Below are positions 13,083 to 22,957 of a stretch of 64,000 bases of DNA, in pieces; the first letter of the stretch is position 1, and each line of letters opens with the position of its first letter. The stretch is taken from NCBI GenBank assembly GCA_035578155.1, contig JAPWDM010000006.1, forward strand, positions 13,408,305-13,472,304, read 5' to 3'. The translations under genes were made by a program, and so were the position numbers. This stretch comes from Brachynemurus nebulosus. Its lineage: Eukaryota; Arthropoda; Insecta; Neuroptera; Myrmeleontidae. The notes under the pieces are model-generated. The model worked only from the letters and a program-made list of their open reading frames with translations, was not told the origin of the DNA and ran no database searches.

Positions 13083-13490
13083 TATAAACACCAAATTTTT
13101 AATATTATTTTTATGGACAACCTGTACACATTGTTATTCGATGAAATATCACGGTTGACATAGTATATTACAACATAATATATTAAATTTCATATACTTG
13201 TAAACAGTGTACGAGAGTAGACTTATATTATTAATATGTACTATAGGTAGGTTAACTGAGCTGGGTTGTTGCGGACGTGATAATTTAAAACATCTGCAAA
13301 TGCGGGTGCGGACGCGGTTTTCCCACATCTGCAAATGCGAACGCGGGTTTTAAAAAAGTAATATTTCGCCCTTCTCACAAATATTACACTATTCTATTTC
13401 ATGACTTGATTTCATAAAACATCTTCAGACTGTACTAAATGCTTTGTCGCTACTCGTGGGGCAACAGTCAAAAATTAACTAGTTTTCTGT
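13083..13490. other. Spacer
   Basis: No gene is recognised. Two short repeats of a GCAAATGCGG(G/A)-like block occur near 13294-13340, and related GCATCCGCAT blocks lie near 14237-14275. Confidence 0.35.
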
Positions 13491-13494
13491 ACTA

Positions 13495-14117
13495 CAGCCG
13501 ACTTTCGTTATGAGTCCGCCGATTTATATTTCTACTGTAAACATTTCCCCACCATAGCCGAAAAAAATTCATTTCGGTCTCTCGTTATAAGACCGGAACA
13601 TTGGTGTTGATGTTTAATAGTGCAACTCATAAATCATCCTGTCAGAATCTTTTTATTCATTAAAATAATTTTTTTTATAGGTCCGTGTTTACATAATACA
13701 TGTGTAGTTGACCAAAACAAGTTTTGTTCTTTCATCGCGCGGATGATATTACAAACTTTGTTTGACTAACAATATTATTTACAATTTCTACAAAAGATTT
13801 TAAAAAATTTTTTAAAGAAAATATATGTTGACAGTATTGACTAAACTCCTGTCACACAAACTAGAGAACGCATTTCAAAAATATTAGTAAATGTATTTAT
13901 TAAAAATAGGTAGATATTGTGCCGCTTCTAACGAATGGTAATACTACACTAAACGTCCGGGCTATTTGATTATAAATAAGTACACACTCACACGCTTGAA
14001 AAGTAGGGGAAGTGCGAGTAACGGCGGTCGATTACTAAGCACAAATGGGGGTACAGGAATTCTTAGGAGTATATTCTGCTACAGCCCTATAAGCGGACTC
14101 ATAACGAAAGTCTACTG
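13495..14117 (+). mobile_element. 623-bp pogo/Tigger-like MITE, copy 1
   Basis: The left end is CAGCCGACTTTCGTTATGAG and the right end is the inverted form with two changes near the tip (TCATAACGAAAGTC then TACTG). Left flank is TA; the right flank is TG, probably mutated. The CAG...CTG termini and TA target fit pogo-type Tc1/mariner elements. Copies at 17062-17485 (reverse) and 60620-61229 share the body, including AAGTAGGGGAAGTGCGAGT. There is no intact transposase; the 64-residue frame at 13966 lies in the non-coding body. Confidence 0.78.
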
Positions 14118-14612
14118 TGTCTACCAAAAAAAATATGTAGGTGTTTCTATACATATGTGATAGCAACAAATAAATCAGTTTAAATTTTAACACCATATGA
14201 TTTGAAAAGAAAAAGCAGAGGAAACTCTTAAACATCCGCATCCGCATTTAAATAATGCAGATGCGGATGCGAATACGGACATTTACAACAACCCTAATAC
14301 ATGGAGAGTATAACAAAACCCCAACTAAACCCCGTAATGTAACTATAACATAAATGGGTGATAAAGAAAAAAAATATCGACAAAAATAAATAAAGTTAGA
14401 TACGAGTGGAAAGAGACACGAAAAAATAGAATAACAAAGATAACAAAAATGATAAAAAAAAAGTTTTTTTTTTTTATTTGTATTATTACATAATTATCAT
14501 TTTAATTAAAGATGGTTAGAGTCAAGGTGTTGAATATTGCGACTGAAAAAATTCCTGTGAAAAGTTTACGAATATTGATTGAACGGACTTTATTAATATG
14601 TACGTCCTCTTT

Positions 14613-14760
14613 AGGGTTCCGCAGTCAAAATATGTGACATAATTTTCTCCATTTTTTTTTTTTTTTTTTTTGGTGAATTTTCCATACTGAAAAGTAGGGA
14701 TGACATTTTTTTTCATTTGTTACATCGTGAAAAAATATTTACGCCCAGTATACGATTTTT
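14613..14760 (+). repeat. 'AGGGTTCCG' dispersed repeat, copy 1
   Basis: AGGGTTCCGCAGTC, a poly-T tract, AAGTAGGGATGA and CATTTGTTACATCGTG recur in order at 16486-16650. Related fragments occur near 29647, 35224, 47606 and 56474. Ends are not resolved, so the element class is unknown. Confidence 0.6.
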
Positions 14761-15099
14761 GAGCTTCAAAGTGGTGAATGGTTTGTCATCCCGTCGTCAC
14801 TCTGTCTCAAATTTCTAAATTGTTAAAATAATCACTTTGTAAAAAATTTCAAATTATTTCAGGTAACACTATGACGATGAAACGATAGAATGATGAAAGT
14901 GGAAGCGAATTTTAGGTTTTCGAAGTCGTTCTTTCCATTTTTACCAAAATTAAGAAAAATCGGACCATTAGAATAAAAATTTTGGATCAGTTATAAAAGA
15001 AATTTAGTCATTTTTATAGCAAAAATGAAAAAGTTGAGGTCCCAATTTCCTAATTCAAATCTGTCTTTATATTTGTCTACATTTTTATAATATTTACAC

Positions 15100-15104
<5 letters not shown>
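14761..15104. other. Spacer
   Basis: AT-rich sequence with no recognised feature before the (TA)n tract. Confidence 0.35.

Positions 15105-15180
<76 letters not shown>
15105..15180. repeat. (TA)n microsatellite
   Basis: Uninterrupted TA dinucleotides. It directly abuts the inverted-repeat element that follows. Confidence 0.97.
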
Positions 15181-15181
<1 letters not shown>

Positions 15182-15631
15182 TGTGTGAGTTTTTCGAGAG
15201 TTGCCATTTTTATTACAGCCAAACCGTTGATTTAATTGAAAAATTGTTTAACTAAGATGTGTAGATATCGACGGGGGCAACCGATTGCTATAGTCAGGAG
15301 CTTTATAGTTCTTATGGTTTTCGAGCTATGATACAAACTTATAGATTTTTAAATGGGATTATATATTAATTTTTCGATAAAACTGATCTAATGCATTAAT
15401 TAACAATATAAATGAGCAGAAAATTTTTTTTCCCAAGTTTAATTTTTTAATTTTTCTTTAATTTATCAGTTAGGCGGTAAAATTATTCATATATACTTGA
15501 GGCTACTTCAACCGATAGTGTTTTTCTTGGTTACATTTCCATTACATCCAAGAAAAGAACCTTTTCTAGTATCATTTCTATCATAAAAATTTGGTTGTAA
15601 TAGAAATGGCAACTCTCAAAAAACTCACATG
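15181..15631. mobile_element. Inverted-repeat element inserted in a TA tract
   Basis: The left arm carries GTGTGAGTTTTTCGAGAG then TTGCCATTTTTATTACA. The right arm is its complement with a few changes (TGTAATAGAAATGGCAACTC, then TCAAAAAACTCACAT). The arms are about 37 bp and both ends abut (TA)n, so an element targeting TA most likely landed inside a TA microsatellite. No coding capacity is seen. Mariner-type membership is inferred from the TA target. Confidence 0.6.
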
Positions 15632-15632
15632 G

Positions 15633-15704
<72 letters not shown>
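15632..15704. repeat. (TA)n microsatellite
   Basis: TA dinucleotides with one TG interruption near the left end. It is probably the other half of the tract split by the preceding element. Confidence 0.95.
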
Positions 15705-15705
<1 letters not shown>

Positions 15706-15708
<3 letters not shown>

Positions 15709-16485
15709 TAAACTTAATGGTCCTTCGAAAATATTCCTAAACGCGGAGTAAACCAAATCGGAACATTAGTGTACGTCAGTTTTTCAACTATTTGCATTTT
15801 GAGGAAGTGAAAAATTAGGGTAATTAAAACTAAATAGAAGTGTGTCCGTAAAGACACTAACAATTTACCTACTTAATGTTACTTACTGTACACTTTATAA
15901 TGAATTACGACAGAGTAACCTTGTATACATGTGTAATACACTTGAAACAAAAAATATTCGTACACATAAACTAGATATTTTAAAATTACATCATCAATTT
16001 AAATTACGCCGAGAGATAAATTTTGAAACGCACTGTATATTTTATAAAAATCAATAATCATGTTTCAATAAGCTGTCATAGTTTTTCACCATAGACATAA
16101 TTTAACTGACACACATAGGTAAACCCATAATTTTGTATTTAACTGTACAAAATTGTAATAGTTTTAATGAGTAACAATTTTATTTAACGTGCATATGTAT
16201 ATGTATGTAATGGTTGTACAAACTTACGTTAATTTAAATAATTAGTATTATTAATAGCTGTTAAGTGTTAACATTTCTTACTTCACACCGATCAACCGTG
16301 TCTGTTTGAGAGAAAATTTTTTGGCAAAAATATGAAAATAAATCAATGTTTTATTTTCAATTTAGAAAATTGAATTTTATGCTTTTTTTGGGAGGGAATA
16401 ACATAAAATGCATTTGTAAGGTCAAACTAAAAAATATAACGTCAGTTTTTTTTTTTTTTTTGGTTTTTTTTTATGATTGTATTCG
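15706..16485. other. Spacer
   Basis: No gene is recognised. The open frame at 15842 (71 codons) has no recognisable domain. Confidence 0.35.
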
Positions 16486-16650
16486 AGGGTTCCGTAGCAG
16501 AAACTTGTCCTCATAATATGTATCGCCTTTTTGGGGTTTCATAGTGAAATTAACATAATTTTCACTCATTTTTGAAATATTTTCCTTATTAAAAAGTAGG
16601 GATGAAATTTTTTTCCATTTGTCACATCGTGAAAAAATAAACCCTTATAA
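16486..16650 (+). repeat. 'AGGGTTCCG' dispersed repeat, copy 2
   Basis: This is colinear with 14613-14760: AGGGTTCCGTAGCAG, AAAAAGTAGGGATGAAAT and CATTTGTCACATCGTG. It is diverged enough to be an old copy. Confidence 0.6.
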
Positions 16651-16689
16651 TGTCGGTTTCTATGTACAGCTGAGCCTTTTTTTGTACGG

Positions 16690-17060
16690 TGTAGAGGGAC
16701 CGCATAAAAAAAAAGTTTCATTGAAAAAACATAACTCAAAACGCTCAAAACTTAGAAATTTCCTTAGAAGTTGCTTGTATAAACAAGATAAAGCATTAAT
16801 TTACACGTAGGAACATTTTATTTCATTTTTATAATATTATGAAAATTGTAAAAAATACATCTGTGAAAAAACTAAATGATGCAATAACTCGTATTCATAT
16901 GCAATGTACTGATTAAATGCTTAAAAACCATTAAAAAGTATTTTTATTAAAAAAAGCTGTTATAGTTAACGTTTAAGTTTCTTACTTTCTCTTGATTTTG
17001 ATTCACGTTATGCATTTTAATGACCATTTTTTTAAAAACCACATTAAAAAAATCGCAAGC
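16690..17060 (+). repeat. Dispersed 'GCATAAAA' family, copy 2
   Basis: It begins at a GGGACCGCATAAAAAAA motif and ends at ACCACATTAAAAAAATCGCA, matching 50836-51213 over nearly its full length. Its right end abuts a truncated pogo-like element, which suggests one inserted into or deleted part of the other. Confidence 0.75.
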
Positions 17061-17061
17061 C

Positions 17062-17485
17062 TACCTATTTTTAATAAATAGGTACATTTACTAATATTTT
17101 TTAAATGCGTTCTCTAGTTTGTGTGACAGGAGTTTAAACGATACTGTCGACACATATTTTTTTTAAAAAAATTTTTTAAAATCTTTTGTAGAAATTGTAA
17201 ATAATATTGTTAGTCAAAGAAAGTTTGTAATATAATCCGCGCGATGAACGAACAAAGCTTGTTTTGGTCAACTACACATGTATTATGTAAACACGGACCT
17301 ATAAAAAAATTATTTTAGTGAATAAAAAGATTGGGTGACAGGATGATTTATGAGTTGCACTATTAAACATCAACACCAATGTTCCGGTTTTATAACGTGA
17401 GACTGAAATGAATTTTTTTCGCTGATGGAGGGGGAATGTTTACAATAGAAATATAAATCGGCGGACTCATGACGAAAGTCGGCTG
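17062..17485 (-). mobile_element. Pogo/Tigger-like MITE, reverse and truncated
   Basis: The right end is CTCATGACGAAAGTCGGCTG followed by TA, the complement of the left end of copy 1. The body matches copy 1 inverted up to the ATTTTTAATAAATAGGTA block and then stops where the GCATAAAA repeat begins. About 200 bp of the other end are missing. Confidence 0.75.
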
Positions 17486-17487
17486 TA

Positions 17488-18142
17488 TTTTGTTGGTTTT
17501 AACTGATTATTATTCAGCCTCTTTAAAACAGCCTATACGTAAAAAAAAATTTATCATTATATAAAATCTAAAAATAAATTTTTATATCAATCTGTTCGAA
17601 AAAAATTACACGACCACAAAGAGATATGTGGAACTGTTTGTATGAAAAATCAATTTGCTAGCTTCGTTAAGTTGACGGCACTGAATCAAATGACATTTTA
17701 TAAAAACACAATAACAGTAAAAACGTAGGTTTACGAAAATCCCCCGATGATTGGTTTAATAGAATAACCCTTGACAATTTATCAGTTTACTTTTTGTGGA
17801 TAAAAAAAAAAAAACGTTATGATTCATTTATTTTGATATTTTTACGGTAAACAAAAATATGTAACTAATTTTCAAAGTATTGATAATTATATAAACATTT
17901 TTAAAGGTACGTATTTAAACAAAATTTTCAAATATTTGAAAAAATAATCATATTTAGTATTTAGTTTGATGATGAAAATGAATTTTTGGAATAAAGTACA
18001 ATTTTCTCGTTGCTACAGTGTTATTCAAGTAGCTAGTTTTCCACAATTTTCACGATAAAATGTAGTAAATTTAAGTAAGATGTTGTTACGGGCCGAGTTA
18101 ATTACGTGCTGATTTAGTTGGATCAAGATATCCGAAATAGTT
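17488..18142. other. Spacer
   Basis: No gene or repeat is recognised. Confidence 0.35.
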
Positions 18143-18145
18143 TTA

Positions 18146-18579
18146 GGTCCGATTTACATTAACGCTCCGCTCTCACTACGATGTCGCTCCACTCCCGATT
18201 CGATAAAATATTCTTACACAAGAAACAATGAGTGTATTCACCTCATCGCTCTGATATCTGTCCGATATCAGTCACGGTTCGCTCTCACTCCAATGTCACT
18301 CCAATATCAATACCACTCAGGTAGTGATATTTTATCGGAGCGATATCAGACTTGTTATGGCTTGTACCTATAGTGTAAACACTTTTTTGATTCCACTCCA
18401 CTCCGCTTGCATTCAGTTGTTATGAATAGATGTTTGTAACGAAGTGAGACCGAACTGGGAGCCTACCCAGAGCGGCATTATAATGTGAATGGCACTGTAA
18501 TGTGAACACAACAAGATTATATCGGAGCGAGAATGGAGTGGGAGCGTATCGAGAGCGAAGCGTTAATGTAAATCGGGCC
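18146..18579. mobile_element. 434-bp Harbinger-like MITE (GGYCCGATTTACATTAACG family), short copy
   Basis: The left end is GGTCCGATTTACATTAACGC and the right complement is GGCCCGATTTACATTAACGC. TTA flanks both sides (18143-18145, 18580-18582), a TWA duplication typical of PIF/Harbinger. The interior has repeated CACTCC/GATATC(A/G) blocks. A 1022-bp relative at 40914-41935 shares both halves but has an extra middle segment, so this copy looks like an internal-deletion derivative. No transposase is visible. Confidence 0.8.
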
Positions 18580-18727
18580 TTAGTTGAAAGTTTTTGGCTC
18601 TACGTTTGAAAAATTCGAGGTATGTACATATTCAGATCCGTAGAGAGGGGGAAGCAGCCGTGGTCCTAGTCCCGAGGCCCAAGTAAAAGCAAAGGGTTCC
18701 CTTTTGTTCCTAACTTTTTTTTTGTAA

Positions 18728-18792
18728 CCTCATTCCGCCAAATTTTTTTCACGAAAAATTTCATTTCACGAAAAAAATTTGGCGGAATGAGG
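18728..18792. repeat. 23-bp perfect hairpin
   Basis: Arms 18728-18750 and 18770-18792 (CCTCATTCCGCC then AAATTTTTTTC, and its complement) pair perfectly around a loop of about 19 bases. The loop itself has TTTC/GAAA-type inner complementarity. It sits directly at the left end of a GACAGGGG-family fragment. Confidence 0.85.
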
Positions 18793-18925
18793 CGGAAAAA
18801 TCACATAAAAAAGGTTTTTATATTTACAATTACTCAGATATCAACTGGTTTCCGAGAAAAATGTACTTTTGTAAATGGAAATTCGCTATGTTATGCAGGA
18901 TGCTGCGACAGGGATATTGTATTGT
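18793..18925 (+). repeat. GACAGGGG family, 3' fragment
   Basis: ATCACATAAAAAAGG, AACTGGTTTCCGAGAAAAA, AAATTCGCTATGTTATGCAG and GATGCTGCGACAGGG match the right end of the full copy at 29981-30452. The left part is missing and replaced by the hairpin. An open frame running from here to 19251 begins in repeat sequence and is not a credible gene. Confidence 0.75.
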
Positions 18926-19251
18926 TAAATAGTGGTACTAATCGTAAAAAAAATTCATGCCCATTCCCCCCATCCTATCCATCCGAAAAAAAATCGCGAA
19001 AATTGACTATTTTTCGGCCGATCACACTGCGATTCAACAATTTCTCTCTCAAAAAAAAAGAAAAAAAAAATGACAAAAAGAATTTTTCACCCGTTACGCA
19101 AAAGTTACTTAATCCGTCTCTGATTATTAATCACACGGGAACAAAATCAAGAAAATTAAATTTTAATAAATCATCACTAGAATTTTCGAATTACCTCAAC
19201 CGCCGCACCATGTTGTCGCACCGGTATTATACTCTGCGTTTGTTTATTTAG

Positions 19252-20060
19252 GTACGCGGGCCACACGCTAGAGAGAGACAACGTAATTAATTTATCGTTA
19301 CATTTTATAAAATGTTCGAAATTTTCTTCTCTATTTTCCTTTTTTCTTTTGCTCGTTTTTGCAACGACAAAAACATTTTGTCGTACAACCCGCCCGCCAC
19401 ACCATCAGGAAGTATAAAGAAAATCAAGACGAAACATACACACAGAGAAAAAAAAAGTTAAAACGTAATAAAAAAGAGGAATTTGTGTTTTATAAGTGAA
19501 AAATATGTTTTGAAAATATTTTAAGGTCGCTCTACTTCGTCAATATTGATTTGTGTCAATATGAATTTTCTCCCAGAAAAAATTAAAAGAAAAATTTAAC
19601 GAATTATGAGTCTGCAATTAGAGACGAAATTATGTCGGTATTTTGGATTCATCAGACATACACAGACTTCGAATTTTGAAATTCAGTTCCATTCTTGAGT
19701 TACTAATTTATTTTTTATTACTCATGCGAGAGAAGTACTAACTTGGCGCACACATTTCTGTACGCAAAATAGCTGTTTGCTCACTGTACTCTTCCCGCAT
19801 ACTTTTTTGCGTGCGGAAAGTAACTTTCCACACGCAAATTGACAATAAAACACGCAAAGCCGCCTCTTGATTTTTCATTTAATAAATATTTCATAATTAT
19901 TTCTATAGAAACCACCAACAAAGTAATTTAAACGATAATTAATTCAGAAAAAAAGACGAACACTTAAAAATATTATTTTAAAAAGTAATAAAAATGTCAA
20001 AAATAGTAATAATAATAATAGAAAAAAGTATGTGAAATTTGTAATAAAAAATAGTATGTG
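19252..20060. other. Spacer with short hairpin
   Basis: No gene is recognised. The sequence around 19740-19860 is locally rich in GCG and CAC and contains the hairpin at 19806-19838. Confidence 0.4.
19806..19838. repeat. 16-bp hairpin with one-base loop
   Basis: TTTGCGTGCGGAAAGT pairs with ACTTTCCACACGCAAA, with one mismatch and a single A in the centre. It is effectively a cruciform-capable palindrome. No role is apparent. Confidence 0.7.
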
Positions 20061-20066
20061 CAACTC

Positions 20067-20163
20067 GTGCGGGATTGTCGATTGCCCACTCAAGCGAATG
20101 AGCGCACTCACTACGTTCGTGCGCTCAACTTCGTTTTCGTAGGCAATCGACAATTTCTCGCAC
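20067..20163. repeat. Nested hairpin of about 97 bp
   Basis: The outer arms are GTGCGGGATTGTCGATTGCC and GGCAATCGACAATTTCTCGC followed by AC. Inside, GAGCGCAC (20100-20107) pairs with GTGCGCTC (20119-20126). It is richer in GC than its surroundings. It may be a very short fold-back element or a folded RNA. Confidence 0.7.
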
Positions 20164-20197
20164 TTATTGCACAATATATTACGTTAAACTGTTTTAT

Positions 20198-20790
20198 CGT
20201 AGGATAGATTTTTACAGTGAAAAAAATGGTACAAAAGAGTTCATTGGTCATTTTATTGAATAAGTAAACACGATTAAAATGAAACAAAAATTCGTATTGG
20301 TAAATTTAACTGATTCCAGAACCATGGTAACAATGTATTAAATAATAATATGAATTGTACTAATTTATTTTATTCGTTAAATTGTCTTAACGTATTACAC
20401 TTGAGTTTTATATTTCTTCGGAATAAATTTGTGTTTTCTACAACTCAAATTTCTTGCCTAAAAGCAATTTAACGAGAAGAACTGTCAACTAACAAAAACA
20501 CGACAGTGCTTCGAGTTAAATTGCTGGGCAACACAAATTTTCGTTAGACAAACCCAAATTTATTTTAAAAAAATACAAACCTCTCGTGTAATAGTAAGTT
20601 AAAAAATTATAAAATTCGACTGTAATTATTCTTATTATAATTTAATATTTCGTTACTATATATTTGAAATTAGTTAAATTTACTAATAAGAACTTTTGTT
20701 TCATTTTTATCGTGTTTACAATGAAAAATTTTCTACCTTTTTGTTATTTGATGTAAAAATCTGTCCGAACCTTTTTGTCGCGGTAAAAAT
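20198..20790. mobile_element. Fold-back element of about 590 bp, full copy
   Basis: The two halves are imperfect inverted copies over about 290 bp. The outer ends carry GACAGATTTTTACAGTG-like sequence; the arms share TTCGTATTGGTAAATTTAAC; the centre has AATTTAACGAGAAGAA opposite TTCGAGTTAAATTGC. A half-length copy in the matching family lies at 37145-37580. End fragments are at 29518-29565 and 49160-49225. No coding region is present. Superfamily is undetermined because no convincing target duplication was found. Confidence 0.7.
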
Positions 20791-21390
20791 GATAATACTA
20801 CAAATATTCTTATGTAAATATCCCACAGAAAAAATAAAGTTGACGACACTGTGATTTCATAAAAAAAAGTCAAGTGCAAATTGACCAAACTTGGAGATGA
20901 CAGACACGACGGTCCCATTAGGATTACCTATTAGTTCGACTACAGAATCCTAAACACTACAAAAATATTCTTCAATACTCACTCCGTTTATGAAAATCGA
21001 TGGAACTTGAATGTGAAACGATACAAAAGGCCGATCAATGAAGTTAATTAAAATTTTTTTTCTTCCTTAATGTTGAAAAATTTTTAAAATTTTGCAGCAA
21101 GGTAGAGGCGGTTAATTATCAATATAATTTTAGTTACTTTATTAAGAATTATTTATTTTTAATTAAAAATAAAATAAAATCAAAAAATAAATTGTTAATG
21201 GTTATAAATGTGGAATGTCGTTTGTTGGTTGTATGGGCAAATATACTAAACTAAAAACCTTTCAAATGCACATGGCGTAGAAATATATTATTTTATATTT
21301 TAGGTATACACTGTCTGTGCGAGGTATACGAGACGTTTCTAGATGAAGTTTGTATAGTTGGAAATCGGTTCTGAAGGCATTGTATGTTTT
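20791..21390. other. Spacer
   Basis: No gene or repeat is recognised. Confidence 0.35.
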
Positions 21391-21420
21391 AGACCGGGAG
21401 GCGGTAATAAGAAAGTGTTT

Positions 21421-22411
21421 ACCCATCGAGTTAAAGAAAATTTCATTTTTCATCTAATAGTTTATCATTCGAAGTTACTAAAATGCTTTGTCGGCCAGGC
21501 CAACTCTTGTCCGGTTACGCTGGCCGACCTCGAAAAGTGGTCAATTTTTCGAGGCCCCCTTACCCATCGAGTTAAAGAAAATTTCATTTTTCATCTAATA
21601 GATTATCATTCGAAGTTACTAAAATGCTTTGTCGGCCAGGCCAACTCTTGTCCGGTTACGCTGGCCGACCTCGAAAAGTGGTCAATTTTTCGAGGCCCCC
21701 TTACCCATCGAGTTAAAGAAAATTTCTTTTTTCATCTAATAGATTATCATTCGAAGTTACTAAAATGCTTTGTCGGCCAGGCCAACTCTTGTCCGGTTAC
21801 GCTGGCCGACCTCGAAAAGTGGTCAATTTTTCGAGGCCCCCTTACCCATCGAGTTAAAGAAAATTTCTTTTTTCATCTAATAGATTATCATTCGAAGTTG
21901 CTAAAATGCTTTGTCGGCCAGGCCAACTCTTGTTCGGTTACGCTGGCCGACCTCGAAAAGTGGTCAATTTTTCGAGGCCCCCTTACCCATCGAGTTAAAG
22001 AAAATTTCTTTTTTCATCTAATAGATTATCATTCGAATTTACTAAAATGCTTTGTCGGCCAGGCCAACTCTTGTCCGGTTACGCTGGCCGACCTCGAAAA
22101 GATGTCAATTTTTCGAGGCCCCCTACCTAACCCATGGATTTAAAGAAAATTTCTTTTTTCATCTAATAGTTTATCATTCGAAGTTACTAAAATGCTTTGT
22201 CGGCCAGGCCAACTCTTGTCCGATTACGCGGGCCGACCTCGAAAAGTTGTCAATTTTTCGAGGCCCGCTTACCCATCGATTTAAAGAAAATTTCATTTTT
22301 CATCTAATAGTTTACTATTTGAAATTACTAAAATGCTTTGTCGGCCAGGCCAACTCTTGTCCGGTTACGCGGGCCGACCTCGAAAAGTGGTCAATTTTTC
22401 GAGGCCCCTTT
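21421..22411 (+). repeat. 141-bp tandem array, left arm, seven units
   Basis: Units start at 21421, 21562, 21703, 21844, 21985, 22130 and 22271, so the spacing is 141 except one of 145. Each unit contains ACCCATCGAGTTAAAGAAAA, TTTGTCGGCCAGGCCAACTC, then a CTCGAAAAGTGGTCAATTTT-type inverted motif (CCTCGAAAA opposite TTTTTCGAGG). The outer four units are nearly identical, while the inner ones are more diverged. 141 is 47 codons, so one frame stays open and gives 261- and 131-codon frames. These are repeat translations, not a recognised protein. Confidence 0.95.
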
Positions 22412-22957
22412 ACCCATCGATTAGAGGCTAAAATTTCGCCAGGTTAAAGATAAAACCTTTAATATTATTATTTGATTCGTTTCCCAAGTCATAACTTGTC
22501 CGTTTCGTCTGGCCGACCAAATTTATGTATGGAAGTAAGATCTCGTGGTAGTTATTAATATGCTGTTTCATGTATGCAGTTACTTCTATTAATAAGAAAA
22601 TGAGACCGTTCATATCGGATGGGTATTGAGTTTGTTAGGAAATTATTTACTCGATTGTCTGTGTAAGGGCGAGTCTGAGAAAAATTTTGTAAGAAGCTTT
22701 TTTGTAGATTACATAATTATCTTCAACTCTTATTTGAAACATTTTGGCGAAAAATTAGTATTTAAAAAATTATGATAAAGTTAATTAGCCAAAGCGTGAC
22801 AAATTTTAAGGTCGTATAACTTTTCTATTTTCAGTCCAAACAAAAATGTGCTTCTAACCTTTTTTATAGGGTATTTCCTAAAAAATAAATTTACCTAGTT
22901 AGTTTTTTTACGCGTTATATACTTACTGACTTTAAGCGAAGCGAAAGTGGACAGGTG

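Noticed and set aside
18787..19251. 154-codon open frame
   Set aside because: It begins in a hairpin and a GACAGGGG-family fragment and continues into low-complexity lysine and asparagine codons. No domain is recognised.
21421..22411. CRISPR array
   Set aside because: The units are 141 bp and contiguous without unique spacers, in a eukaryotic transposon context.
21358..22447. Frames of 261 and 131 codons that look like repeat proteins
   Set aside because: They are translations of the 141-bp tandem unit, whose length is a multiple of three. They have no start context, domain or codon bias, and the same sequence is present inverted in the other arm.
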